Assembly (NCBI GenBank): GCA_003523055.1
Contig: DPHC01000017.1
Location: 12,334-76,333, forward strand
Direction: 5' to 3'
DNA length: 64,000 nt
Source: Dehalococcoidia bacterium
GTDB taxonomy: Bacteria; Chloroflexota; Dehalococcoidia; Lucifugimonadales; UBA3495
Shown: positions 17,696-26,500 of the stretch, in pieces
Numbering within the stretch: position 1 is the stretch's first letter
Layout: each line of letters opens with the position of its first letter
Translations under genes and position numbers: made by a program
The notes under the pieces: generated by a model
Told to the model about the DNA's origin: nothing
Seen by the model: only the letters and a program-made list of their open reading frames with translations
Database searches by the model: none

Positions 17696-18487
17696 ATGGA
17701 TTTAGGATTAAAAGATAAAGTAGCAATTGTAGGTGGAGCCAGTAAAGGTCTTGGAAGAGCTTGCTCAGAAGTTTTAGCTGAAGAAGGGGCTAAAGTTTTG
17801 ATGTGCAGTAGAACAGAAGAAGACCTTAATAAATCGGCTGATGAAATTAGAAAATCTACGGGAGCTGAAATAATTACATATGCAGGGGACTTGGAAAAAC
17901 TGAAAGTTATTCAGGATTTAATTAATTATGCAGTTGATGAGTTTGGCCACTTAGATATTATGGTCAATAATTCTGGAGGACCACCTTTGGCTCGATCTGT
18001 TAATGCAACAGAAGAGCAATGGGAGACTGCTGTACAACGGTCCTTATATTTCTTTGCTAGAATGTGTAGAGAATCAATTCCTCATTTAAAAGCTAGTGGT
18101 GGCGGTAGAATTATAAACATTTTAGCGAGTACCGTGTTTCAGCCAATTCCAAATTTAGCTCTTTCGGGTGCTACTCGGATGGGAGTAGTGGCATTTGCTA
18201 AAAGCTTATCTCAAGAAGTTGGAAGAGATAACATATTGGTTAATAATGTCTGCCCTGGGTCCATACTCAGTGATCGGATGATGTCTAATGTTACTGCACG
18301 GGCAAAAGAATTAGGCATAAGTGTAGAGGATGCTTTAGGAGAGAGAGCAGAAGATACTGCTGTGGGGCGTTTGGGCGACCCTAAAGAATTAGGTAATTTA
18401 GTTGCCTTCTTGGCTTCTTCTAAATCAAGCTACATTACAGGTACAACTATATTAGTAGACGGTGGATTGGTTCAGTCAGTAATGTAA
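17696..18487 (+). CDS. SDR-family oxidoreductase of the non-canonical 3-oxoacyl-ACP reductase-like subgroup
   Basis: A 263-residue Rossmann protein with cofactor loop GGASKGLGRA, NNSGGPP, and a C-terminal YITGTTILVDGG typical of FabG-like SDRs. The catalytic YxxxK is absent: the position reads NLALSGATRMG, so Tyr is replaced by Ser and Lys by Arg. This matches a known SDR subgroup that lacks the canonical tetrad, whose chemistry is unclear. GAGGAG precedes the ATG. It converges on the DUF35 gene with eight bases between stops. Confidence 0.85.
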   Translation: MDLGLKDKVAIVGGASKGLGRACSEVLAEEGAKVLMCSRTEEDLNKSADEIRKSTGAEIITYAGDLEKLKVIQDLINYAVDEFGHLDIMVNNSGGPPLARSVNATEEQWETAVQRSLYFFARMCRESIPHLKASGGGRIINILASTVFQPIPNLALSGATRMGVVAFAKSLSQEVGRDNILVNNVCPGSILSDRMMSNVTARAKELGISVEDALGERAEDTAVGRLGDPKELGNLVAFLASSKSSYITGTTILVDGGLVQSVM

Positions 18488-18495
18488 TTTTTTGG

Positions 18496-18906
18496 TTATT
18501 TAATGGGTTGGAAGTAAGGTATGGTAATAAAATTATTTGCTTTGACAAATGTTACTTCGACTTCCATCCCTATTCGGACTTCTTTCGGGTCACAGGCAAT
18601 TATATTAGTGAACATTTTTACTCCCTCTTCCAGCTCAACTAATGCCAATACGTAAGGAACATCTTCTGCGAATCCGGGAGTTCGATTTTGGTAAGTTACA
18701 GTGTAGGTCCAAACCTTACCTTTACCAGTTGAGTGTATCCATTTAACATCGTTAGTCCAACAATTGGAACAGATTCCCCTTGGGTAAAACTGGTATTCAT
18801 TACAATTCGAGCATTGCTGAATTATTAGCTCTCCCTTGCGGCAGGAATCCCAGAATGGTTTGGTTTCTCCTGATATTGTAGGTAATGGTTTTTTCCATTC
18901 AGCCAT
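18496..18906 (-). CDS. DUF35 OB-fold / zinc-ribbon protein, partner of the adjacent thiolase
   Basis: A 136-residue protein. A zinc ribbon with CSNC and CSNC pairs (about residues 32-49) is followed by an OB fold (GKGKVWTYTVTYQ). DUF35 proteins bind CoA esters and form obligate complexes with thiolase-like proteins, as in the Ltp2-ChsH2 steroid aldolase. Its start lies one base after the thiolase stop, so the two are co-translated. This supports a two-subunit complex here, though the substrate is unknown. Confidence 0.9.
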   Translation of the reverse strand: MAEWKKPLPTISGETKPFWDSCRKGELIIQQCSNCNEYQFYPRGICSNCWTNDVKWIHSTGKGKVWTYTVTYQNRTPGFAEDVPYVLALVELEEGVKMFTNIIACDPKEVRIGMEVEVTFVKANNFITIPYFQPIK

Positions 18907-18907
18907 A

Positions 18908-20089
18908 TTAATCTCTCCCTAGAATTACTGTGCCACCACTATGTCGAGAGCCCAACGCTCCTCCAGTTCCGTGGCATAATGCTATATTACAATTTGGTAC
19001 TTGTCGTTCAGTTCCTTCAAATTGGTGCCTTAATTGCCGTGTAGCTTCTAACAATAAAAAGATACCTCTCATTCCTGGATGGTTAGAACTTAGTCCTCCA
19101 CCGTCAGTATTAATTGGTAGCTCACCACCTAATTGAATTCGGCCGTTGGATACGAATTGCCCGCCTTCTCCCTTTTCGCAAAACCCCAAATCTTCAAGGG
19201 TTTCAATAACAGTAATAGTGAATGAATCGTATACCATTGCCATGTCTATATCAGAATGCTTAACCCCTGCCATTTCAAAAGCTGGACCATGGCTTTGTTT
19301 TGCTGCGATATACATTAAATCTCTTTTGCCAGCACCTTGGTGAGCTAATGCCTCGCCGACTCCCATGACCCATACAGGAGTGTTTTTACAGTCTTTGGCT
19401 AACTCTGGGGATGCGACTACCACAGCGCCTCCTCCGTCAGTTATGACACAGCAATCAGGTAAATGCAGAGGATCAGAAATCATTCTTGAATTTACTACGT
19501 CTTGCACAGTTATCGGATCTCTGAAGAGGGCTTCAGGATTCAAAGAGGCGTGTTTTCTCATAGCAACGGCTACCTCTGCTAATTGTTCTGAGGTAGTGCC
19601 AAACAATTCCATATGTCTTCGAGCTATCATCGCGTACAAACCCACGGTTGTAAGTCCATAAATTTCCTCGAAGCTGTCTGGAGACGGATCTAGTTTGGGA
19701 TGTCCAAACCTAGCTACTCCTCCAGTTCCGACTGAAATACCGCCGGATTTTGCCAAACTACTGTAAGTGATTACTGCACATTTAATTCTTCCTGCTGCGA
19801 TAGCAGTTAGGGCGTGAGATAAATGAAATTCAAATGATCCGCCTCCTACTGTGGTGTTATCAACATATTTTGGATACATATCTAAATAATCTGCTAGATT
19901 TAACCCACTGTTCCTTATTGTGCTTGAAGCAGTGAATAATCCTTCAACATCGTTTTTTGTCAGACCAGCATCTTCCAAAGCTTTGATAACACTTTCACCT
20001 TGAATTTGTAGTTCGCTTTTATCTGGAGCGTATCTCGTTTGGTGTTCATGGATACCAACGATAGCCGCTCCTCGACTTAGATTTATCAT
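18908..20089 (-). CDS. Thiolase-fold protein (lipid-transfer/SCP-x type) lacking the nucleophilic Cys
   Basis: A 393-residue thiolase-superfamily protein. The usual active-site Cys position reads VGGGSFEFHLSHAL, so no nucleophilic Cys is present. The C-terminal CHGTGGALGSRHSGG retains the His-containing loop, and NTDGGGLSSNHPG is present. Such non-condensing thiolases act with DUF35 partners as CoA-thioester retro-aldolases or related enzymes. The linked DUF35 gene fits that. A side-chain cleavage role is inference. It starts MINLSRGAAIVG and has its own upstream gap of 91 bases to surE. Confidence 0.85.
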   Translation of the reverse strand: MINLSRGAAIVGIHEHQTRYAPDKSELQIQGESVIKALEDAGLTKNDVEGLFTASSTIRNSGLNLADYLDMYPKYVDNTTVGGGSFEFHLSHALTAIAAGRIKCAVITYSSLAKSGGISVGTGGVARFGHPKLDPSPDSFEEIYGLTTVGLYAMIARRHMELFGTTSEQLAEVAVAMRKHASLNPEALFRDPITVQDVVNSRMISDPLHLPDCCVITDGGGAVVVASPELAKDCKNTPVWVMGVGEALAHQGAGKRDLMYIAAKQSHGPAFEMAGVKHSDIDMAMVYDSFTITVIETLEDLGFCEKGEGGQFVSNGRIQLGGELPINTDGGGLSSNHPGMRGIFLLLEATRQLRHQFEGTERQVPNCNIALCHGTGGALGSRHSGGTVILGRD

Positions 20090-20180
20090 TATGAGCTCCC
20101 AATGATTAAAGTGACCGATAAAATTTCGGTAGTATTAATATATCCTATTATATATAAAGGTGTTTAATAGGCAAGTTACT

Positions 20181-20972
20181 TTAATTAGTTAAAAAACTTA
20201 ATGATTTTGATACATTGGAACTTTTGTCAGACAAATCAATTGACATAGGAGTAACCGAAATCCTATTATTTTCTATTGAATATAAGTCAGTACCCTTAAT
20301 AGCATTTTGGAATATTTTACGATCTCGCGCAAATTGATATGTAACTCCTGATTTTGTTGGGATTTTTGTGATACTTTCAGCCCAAGATCTTTCTCCAAGT
20401 TTAGTTATATCTATTCCTTTTATTTCTGATGGATCTAAGTTTGGTACGTTGATGTTTATTAGAGCTGGGTTATTATTTGGGTTTTTTAATAGTCCGGTAA
20501 TCACACGTAATGTGAAATCTGCAGCATTTGTATATATCGTATTTTCAATAGCAGTTACTGATACTGCAATAGCTGATATACCTCTTACATATCCTTGCAT
20601 AGCAGCCCCTACAGTTCCGGACACTAGAGTGTCCCACCCTAAATTAGCACCTCTATTTATCCCGGAAATCACTAAATCTATTCCTTCTGATTCATGGATA
20701 CACTCTATTCCCACAATACAGCTGTCAGCTGGAGTACCTTCCACTGAATAAGCGCGGATTTTATTACTGCTTTTGAATGTTAGGTAAGGGAGAGGGTCAA
20801 TCTCTGTGGTATGTATTGGTTTTTTGATCGATACAGACGATGAGGTTCCGCTTTGATCTTTGTGCGGAGCTACAACTGTTATGTCGTAAAAAGCTGTAAG
20901 TGAATTTACAAGTGTCCATATTCCAGGGGCGTCAATGCCATCATCGTTTGTTACTAGTAATGTTTTAACCAT
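20181..20972 (-). CDS. surE: 5'/3'-nucleotidase SurE
   Basis: A 263-residue metal-dependent nucleoside-monophosphate phosphatase. Seen: the N-terminal LVTNDDGIDAPG metal site, QSGTSSS, and SGINRGANLG, the three SurE signature segments. Length is normal. It diverges from lysA across a 164-base AT-rich gap and is followed after 91 bases by the thiolase gene on the same strand. Confidence 0.95.
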   Translation of the reverse strand: MVKTLLVTNDDGIDAPGIWTLVNSLTAFYDITVVAPHKDQSGTSSSVSIKKPIHTTEIDPLPYLTFKSSNKIRAYSVEGTPADSCIVGIECIHESEGIDLVISGINRGANLGWDTLVSGTVGAAMQGYVRGISAIAVSVTAIENTIYTNAADFTLRVITGLLKNPNNNPALININVPNLDPSEIKGIDITKLGERSWAESITKIPTKSGVTYQFARDRKIFQNAIKGTDLYSIENNRISVTPMSIDLSDKSSNVSKSLSFLTN

Positions 20973-21080
20973 GTCTCACAGTATAAATCAATGCCATTAA
21001 TTTATTTTAATATACTTAATTCAACAATTGTATATGAATCAGTATATGATTTTAAACTTAATGGTATTAATTTTAATGAA

Positions 21081-21109
21081 TTGATATTATTATGAGAGAT
21101 ATTTATATT
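21081..21109 (+). promoter_or_regulatory. Sigma-70 promoter of lysA
   Basis: TTGATA (21081-21086), 17-base spacer and TATATT (21104-21109), about 28 bases before the lysA ATG. No lysine riboswitch fits in the short leader. Confidence 0.6.
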
Positions 21110-21136
21110 TTCAACTATTGAAAAAGGGTAGTTTTT

Positions 21137-22441
21137 ATGTTTTCAAAAATAGTGTTCCCTGAGACAGCAACTTCAAATCCAAATGGTGAATTGGAATTAG
21201 GAGGTTGCAAAATAAGTTCATTAGTAGAACGTTTTGGTACACCGCTATATGTATTGGATCAGTGTACTATCGAATCTAAATGTGAAGAATTTATGAATTC
21301 CTTTACTAAATTACATGATAATACGGAAGTCGTATATGCTTCTAAAGCTTATATAAATCCGGCTCTGGCAAAATTAATAGCATCAAAAGGTATGGGTTTT
21401 GACGTCGTTTCTGGAGGTGAAGTAGCCATTATCGCAGCAAGTGGCGTTGATGCTAGTAAAGTCTATTTTCATGGAAATAATAAAACAGAAGAAGAACTAA
21501 AATACGCTATTGAAATTGGCATTGGCAGGATAGTTGTAGACAGTTTTCACGAACTTTCATTATTAAATACAATTGCTAAAGAATTAAAAATTAAACAAGA
21601 TATTCTTATAAGAATATCTCCTGCAATTGACCCACATACTCATGTGTATACTACTACAGGCATATTGGATTCTAAATTTGGATTTGCCATTGATACTGGC
21701 GATGCTGAATCTGCGATAAAACAAGCATTGACTGCTTCTAATTTGACATTGAAGGGAGTTCATTTTCATTTAGGATCCCCTATTTTTGAGATAGAACCAT
21801 ATGAAGTAGCTATAGATTTAGTGATAAAATTTGTTAATAAATTTAAAAGCGAAGGATTCAATTTAGACGAATTTAGCCCGGGCGGAGGTTTTGCTATAGC
21901 CTATACTGCGAATGATCAACCTCCGGCAATTAAAGACTATGCTGCAGGTATAGTCTCTGCAATGAAAAAAACATGTGTAGAATTAAATATTGATCTTCCT
22001 AAATTAATTATAGAACCTGGGAGATCTATCATTGGTCCAGCAGGAGTTGCTGTTTATAGAGTCGGGGCGATTAAAGATATTCCTGGAGTACGTAAATATG
22101 TGAGTGTGGACGGAGGTATGGGGGACAATATCAGACCTGCTTTATATGAATCAGAATATGAAGTTGTGTCAGCATGTAAATTGAATGAAGAAAACGTGGA
22201 CTTAGTTACTATAGCTGGCAAATATTGTGAATCTGGAGATTTATTGGCAAAAGATGTGCTTATTCCTAACCCAGAATCTGGCGATATTATTGCTATTCCT
22301 GCCGCTGGTGCCTATTGCCCGTCGATGTCTAGTAATTACAATATGAACCCTAGGCCACCCATTGTATTGGTTAATGACGGAGAAGCTAGAGTGATACGAA
22401 GACGGGAAACTTATCAAGATCTCATGATGTTTGATCAATAG
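21137..22441 (+). CDS. lysA: Diaminopimelate decarboxylase
   Basis: A 434-residue PLP enzyme, the last step of lysine synthesis (meso-DAP to lysine). Seen: YASKAYINPALAKL with the PLP Lys, HFHLGS, EPGRSIIGPAG, CESGDLLAKD (active-site Cys) and YCPSMSSNYNMNPRP at the C-terminus. Length is normal. It leads an operon with holB and a DapA-like aldolase. The other DAP genes are at 28-31 kb, so lysine synthesis is split over two loci in this window. Confidence 0.96.
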   Translation: MFSKIVFPETATSNPNGELELGGCKISSLVERFGTPLYVLDQCTIESKCEEFMNSFTKLHDNTEVVYASKAYINPALAKLIASKGMGFDVVSGGEVAIIAASGVDASKVYFHGNNKTEEELKYAIEIGIGRIVVDSFHELSLLNTIAKELKIKQDILIRISPAIDPHTHVYTTTGILDSKFGFAIDTGDAESAIKQALTASNLTLKGVHFHLGSPIFEIEPYEVAIDLVIKFVNKFKSEGFNLDEFSPGGGFAIAYTANDQPPAIKDYAAGIVSAMKKTCVELNIDLPKLIIEPGRSIIGPAGVAVYRVGAIKDIPGVRKYVSVDGGMGDNIRPALYESEYEVVSACKLNEENVDLVTIAGKYCESGDLLAKDVLIPNPESGDIIAIPAAGAYCPSMSSNYNMNPRPPIVLVNDGEARVIRRRETYQDLMMFDQ

Positions 22442-22455
22442 AGCGGTAAAATATT

Positions 22456-23451
22456 TTGTGGAACACAATTGGACATGAAAATTTAATTAATCATCTTGAG
22501 CAAGTGATTGCAGCTGACAAAATATCTCACGCATATATTTTTTACGGACCTGAGCATGTTGGAAAAACGACGTGTGCTCTGGATTTGGCTAGAGCAGTTA
22601 ATTGTACTAATCAGACGACTATTTCTTGCGGGGAATGTCAGCAATGTCTTAGAATTATTAAGGAAGTGCATGCGGACATTCATGTTTTATCACCGGAAAG
22701 ATCCGATAATAAAACATCGATTGGAATCTCTGATATCAGAGATGTGTTGCATTCTTCAAATATGAAACCGTATGAAGGTTCTTATAGAGTCACGATTATT
22801 GATGAAGCAGAATGTATGACAGAAGAAGCATCTAACGCCCTACTTAAAACTTTAGAAGAACCGCCGGATCAAAACCTATTTTTTTTAATTACTTCTCAAG
22901 AATCAAAGTTGTTAAGTACAATTAAGTCTCGATGTCAATTATTATATTTTTCTAATATAACTAAAGATATTGTACGAGAATATTTGTCATCCAATTATTC
23001 ATTGGACCCTCAGAAGCTTGAATTAGTTACTTCTCTTTCACGTGGTAGATTAGGGTGGGCCATAAGAGCTATGAGGGATGAGGCAGTATTAAATAGCAGA
23101 GCAGCATCCTTAGAATTATTTTGGGAATTGCATCGTAATGGCCTCGACTCAGGATTTAATATTTCAGAAAATATGGCTAGTGATTACTTTAAAAACCCGA
23201 AAAGCATATTTAACACATTAGAACATTGGCACACACTTTTTAGAGACATTATGATTGTCAAACACGTGGATAATATATATGTTCACAACATTGATGTTTA
23301 TGAGCAAATAGAAGAAATGTCAAAAAAATATCTTATAAACAATCTAATAGATAACATTTCTCTTATTTTGAATGCAAGCGAACAACTGAAAGCTAACGTA
23401 ATGCCTAGATTAGTATTAGACAATTTAGTTCTAAAATTACATAAAAATTAA
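22456..23451 (+). CDS. holB: DNA polymerase III delta-prime subunit
   Basis: A 331-residue AAA+ clamp-loader subunit. Seen: Walker A GPEHVGKTT, a four-Cys zinc module (NCTNQTTISCGECQQC), the DEAE Walker B with NALLKTLEEPP, and the SRC sensor motif (IKSRCQ). It opens with a TTG codon (MWNTIGHENLINHL); a GTG two bases on is out of frame. The ribosome site is poor, so translation probably depends on coupling to lysA, 14 bases upstream. Confidence 0.9.
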   Translation: MWNTIGHENLINHLEQVIAADKISHAYIFYGPEHVGKTTCALDLARAVNCTNQTTISCGECQQCLRIIKEVHADIHVLSPERSDNKTSIGISDIRDVLHSSNMKPYEGSYRVTIIDEAECMTEEASNALLKTLEEPPDQNLFFLITSQESKLLSTIKSRCQLLYFSNITKDIVREYLSSNYSLDPQKLELVTSLSRGRLGWAIRAMRDEAVLNSRAASLELFWELHRNGLDSGFNISENMASDYFKNPKSIFNTLEHWHTLFRDIMIVKHVDNIYVHNIDVYEQIEEMSKKYLINNLIDNISLILNASEQLKANVMPRLVLDNLVLKLHKN

Positions 23452-23471
23452 ATTTAAACAAGGAGTACCGT

Positions 23472-24386
23472 ATGTCATATTCATTAGAAGGAATCCATTT
23501 TATGTTGCCTACGCCTTTTAAAAACGATGGAACCGTAGATTATAAATCATTTGAAAAATTGGTTGAAATAGCTAAAACTTCAGGGTGCCTAGGAGTTGTT
23601 TCATTAGGAGTTATGGGAGAATCTAGCCGATTAGCTGATGCAGAACGGCTAGAAGTGATGCAGCATGTGATACAGATGAGCAAATCTAAAAATTTAACTG
23701 TTATAGTCGGAATTAGTTCCGAAAGTATACATTTAGTGTGTGAACGAGGTTCACAAGCTGAACAATTAGGAGCGGATGCAGTGATGGTTGCTCCTTCTAG
23801 ATTAGCTAAGCCCAACGATATTTTTCTGTCAGATTACTATACTGCCGTGCACGATGCTTGCTCAATACCTATTATTATTCAAGATTACCCTGCTGAAAGT
23901 GGTATCTTTATGACTCCTGAAATCATAGCTAAATTAAACAAAGATCTTCCTAGGGCTTATTATCTGAAATTAGAAGATTCACCCACACCCCCCAAAATAT
24001 CTAGAATCAAGAAACTTACGGGAGAGTCTTTAGGAATTTTTGGAGGGTTAGGTGGTTCATTTTTATTTGAAGAACTTATGAGAGGAGCTATTGGAACTAT
24101 GACTGGATTTGCTTATCCAGAAGTTTTGGTAGCTATAAAAAAACACATTTCTAATGGTGATATAAAATCTGCTAGAAAAATATTTTATGACTGGGTACCT
24201 TATATTCGTTATGAAAATCAACCAGGTATAGGGTTGGCTATTAGAAAATATGCTATGTTCAAGCGTGGTTTAATTTCAGAATATGGCGTCCGCTCGCCAA
24301 CTCCAAGCTTGGATAAAGATACTATTGTTGAATTGGATGATATATTGGCAAATTTACCAGATTTAAATAATTTTCGAATAGAGTAG
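23472..24386 (+). CDS. DapA/N-acetylneuraminate-lyase family aldolase (not the lysine-pathway DapA)
   Basis: A 304-residue class I aldolase-fold protein. The Schiff-base Lys is in YYLKLEDSP and the catalytic Tyr in IIQDYP. The usual GTTGE of DapA reads GVMGESS here, so the keto-acid site differs. A true dapA lies at 27833-28723, so this copy probably acts on another 2-oxo acid. AAGGAG precedes the ATG. Its stop codon is buried in a long hairpin that also serves the convergent gene. Confidence 0.85.
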   Translation: MSYSLEGIHFMLPTPFKNDGTVDYKSFEKLVEIAKTSGCLGVVSLGVMGESSRLADAERLEVMQHVIQMSKSKNLTVIVGISSESIHLVCERGSQAEQLGADAVMVAPSRLAKPNDIFLSDYYTAVHDACSIPIIIQDYPAESGIFMTPEIIAKLNKDLPRAYYLKLEDSPTPPKISRIKKLTGESLGIFGGLGGSFLFEELMRGAIGTMTGFAYPEVLVAIKKHISNGDIKSARKIFYDWVPYIRYENQPGIGLAIRKYAMFKRGLISEYGVRSPTPSLDKDTIVELDDILANLPDLNNFRIE

Positions 24387-24414
24387 TCGATAAAATCTAT
24401 CGACTACTCTATTC
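24376..24414. terminator. Bidirectional 17-bp hairpin over the aldolase stop codon
   Basis: Perfect stem of 17 bp (24376-24392 and 24398-24414) with a five-base loop. It contains the TAG stop of the plus-strand aldolase gene and ends nine bases from the stop of the convergent minus-strand gene. There is no strong T-tract on either side. Confidence 0.65.
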
Positions 24415-24422
24415 AGATGGTA

Positions 24423-25169
24423 TTAATTACTTAAATGCTTATTATAAAAGTCGATTACTTTAGGCCAGGCATCTACTGAGGCTTGTTGTCTATAACTGTC
24501 GCGGTCAACAGCAAAGAATCCATGTCCAGCGTTATCATACCTGTGGAATTCGTAATCTTTACCATGCTTTTTTAGCATTTCTTCTGTTTCATTAACTTCC
24601 TGAGGACTTGGTCTAGCGTCTTCATTTCCGAAGAGTCCTAATATAGGGCATGACATGTCCGCAGTATAATCTATTGGGGACACAGGTTGTTGTGGAGTTA
24701 GTTGGTCTGCAGGAGTGATAACTCCTCCACCCCAGCAATCTACTGCAGCATTAATACCTGATAAAGTGCAAGCGGCTAAATATACTTGGCGCCCACCTGA
24801 ACAAAATCCGATTATACCTACCTTACCGTTGGTATAGGGTAAATCTTTCACAGCAGCTATAGCTCCGGCTACATCAGCCATTGTTCTAGCGTCTGGCATG
24901 CCACCGGAATTCCGTACGGATTCACTTCGTTCCTGAGGAGTTGTTCCCGTTTCTCTAAAATGCAAATTAGGTGCTATCGTGACTAACCCATTAGATGCAA
25001 GGTCTCTGGTCATAGATTTTATCCACCTATCCCAGCCTGGCATGTGATGAATTACCACAACACTCCCAAAAGGGCCAGGCCCACTAGGCCGTGCTAAGTA
25101 TGCATCAATCAAATCTCCATTTTCACCACGTACTGTGGTGGTTTCAGCAATCATTCCTTCGTAGTTCAT
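24423..25169 (-). CDS. Dienelactone hydrolase family protein
   Basis: A 248-residue alpha/beta-hydrolase. The catalytic triad is visible: nucleophile Cys in GFCSGG, Asp in GNEDARP and His in NAGHGFF. The Cys nucleophile is typical of dienelactone hydrolases, which open muconolactone-type rings in aromatic degradation, but many relatives have other ester substrates. AGGAG precedes the ATG. It stands alone, converging on the DapA-like gene; no chlorocatechol genes are near. Confidence 0.88.
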   Translation of the reverse strand: MNYEGMIAETTTVRGENGDLIDAYLARPSGPGPFGSVVVIHHMPGWDRWIKSMTRDLASNGLVTIAPNLHFRETGTTPQERSESVRNSGGMPDARTMADVAGAIAAVKDLPYTNGKVGIIGFCSGGRQVYLAACTLSGINAAVDCWGGGVITPADQLTPQQPVSPIDYTADMSCPILGLFGNEDARPSPQEVNETEEMLKKHGKDYEFHRYDNAGHGFFAVDRDSYRQQASVDAWPKVIDFYNKHLSN

Positions 25170-25258
25170 TCTAATCTCCTCTACTTTTATGATGTATTTA
25201 CAATAGACGATCAGCTTTGATATGTCTATCTTTTGTGGCCAAATAATATAAAGCTAGA

Positions 25259-25843
25259 CTAACAGTTCCAAGGGATGTATTGCTTCCATTCGTCTCTTAA
25301 TGTTTGATTTTGTAATAGTCTATAAGGATTGGGTTGGGGAGGTTTGGGTTCTCTAAAAAGTTTCATTCGGGCTTCCGCTGGAGTCTTAGCAGCTTTTTTG
25401 AGATTGCAAGGGGAGCAGGCTGTAACCACATTCATCCAAGTATTAGGCCCTTTATATTTACGAGGTATGACATGATCAATGGTCATTTTGTTGCTTTTTG
25501 TCAGGCAATATTGACAAGTATAATTATCTCTAAGAAACACCTCTTTTTTAGAGAGTTTGCAGGGCCCAGTCTTATACGATCTTTTAACTAAATAATTTAA
25601 CCGGATTGCAGATGGTGCCAGAACATCATCATTTACTGTGTGCACAGCTGAGCTTCTACATTCTAAAATTTCAGCTTTGCCTTTACTGATTAGAATCAAA
25701 GACCTTCTGAGTGTGCTGATATTGATAGGAACATAGTTTAAATTAAGGACTAGTACGCGGTCATGAAGAAAAACTGGATCTGTGTCAGAACTCTTTGGAA
25801 CAACAACCTCTTTAAGGTTTACTGGTGATTCATATGTAACCAT
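25259..25843 (-). CDS. HNH endonuclease
   Basis: A 194-residue HNH nuclease of the short stand-alone type. Seen: VFLRDNYTCQYC, TIDHVIPRKYKG and VTACSPCN, giving the zinc cysteines and the ββα-metal His. I chose ATG 25843 because GGAGG lies six bases upstream; an earlier in-frame ATG at 25930 would overlap the cvpA-like gene by 35 bases. This type is common near housekeeping genes in many bacteria and its role is not known. It is 52 bases downstream of the CvpA gene. Confidence 0.85.
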   Translation of the reverse strand: MVTYESPVNLKEVVVPKSSDTDPVFLHDRVLVLNLNYVPINISTLRRSLILISKGKAEILECRSSAVHTVNDDVLAPSAIRLNYLVKRSYKTGPCKLSKKEVFLRDNYTCQYCLTKSNKMTIDHVIPRKYKGPNTWMNVVTACSPCNLKKAAKTPAEARMKLFREPKPPQPNPYRLLQNQTLRDEWKQYIPWNC

Positions 25844-25895
25844 TTGATGCCTCCATTTTCTAAAATTGATAATGGGCCACTTTATTGGAATGTTG

Positions 25896-26405
25896 TTAGT
25901 TCGTATCGTAGAATTGCTTTCTCCAGTCATTTGGCAAAATTTTGGTAAGTCTCATTATCGTTGAGGTTTTATCTATAATTGGTTTGGATATTGCAGAGTT
26001 TTCAATGGGGCTATTAAGACTATCAAGTCCTATTTTTTGAACCCCGGTAATTAATCCTGTGGAGATGAGTAGGCCTATTAGCAAGCCGGCCATAGCTCCG
26101 GTTACTCTATTTAGTAACCCACCAAACGGCAACAAAATTATGATTGATTTGAGGAATTTTGCTATCCAAGTACCTATTATTAATAGTATTATGAAAAAAA
26201 CCGCGAAAACTAAATATTGCTGAAAATCTCCTAAATTAACTATTTTACCTACTACTCTCCCTATAGGTTCAGATACTCTACTAGAGAAAGATAATCCTAT
26301 TATAACGGTGATGATTGGAACAATCATGTTAAGAATACCGTTTTTGAAACCTATAAAGGTTGTTATAAGGAGCGTGGTTAATACAAATATGTCTATAAAA
26401 TTCAT
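25896..26405 (-). CDS. CvpA family membrane protein
   Basis: A 169-residue protein with four hydrophobic helices. It begins FIDIFVLTTLLITTFIGFKNG and has GGLLNRVTGAMAGLLIGLLIS, both characteristic of CvpA. The family was named for colicin V production but acts more generally in envelope stress; the biochemical function is open. It diverges from cmk with a 95-base gap and precedes the HNH gene. Confidence 0.85.
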   Translation of the reverse strand: MNFIDIFVLTTLLITTFIGFKNGILNMIVPIITVIIGLSFSSRVSEPIGRVVGKIVNLGDFQQYLVFAVFFIILLIIGTWIAKFLKSIIILLPFGGLLNRVTGAMAGLLIGLLISTGLITGVQKIGLDSLNSPIENSAISKPIIDKTSTIMRLTKILPNDWRKQFYDTN

Positions 26406-26500
26406 AGTTTCAACTCTACTAAATCAATTATAATTATCTGACATATTATGATTCATTTCATCACTGCAAGGTCATTACTGATTTGATAACTAGGATACAC

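Noticed and set aside
25844..25930. Longer HNH protein overlapping the CvpA gene
   Set aside because: The ATG at 25843 has an ideal GGAGG site six bases upstream and the extension does not resemble the family.
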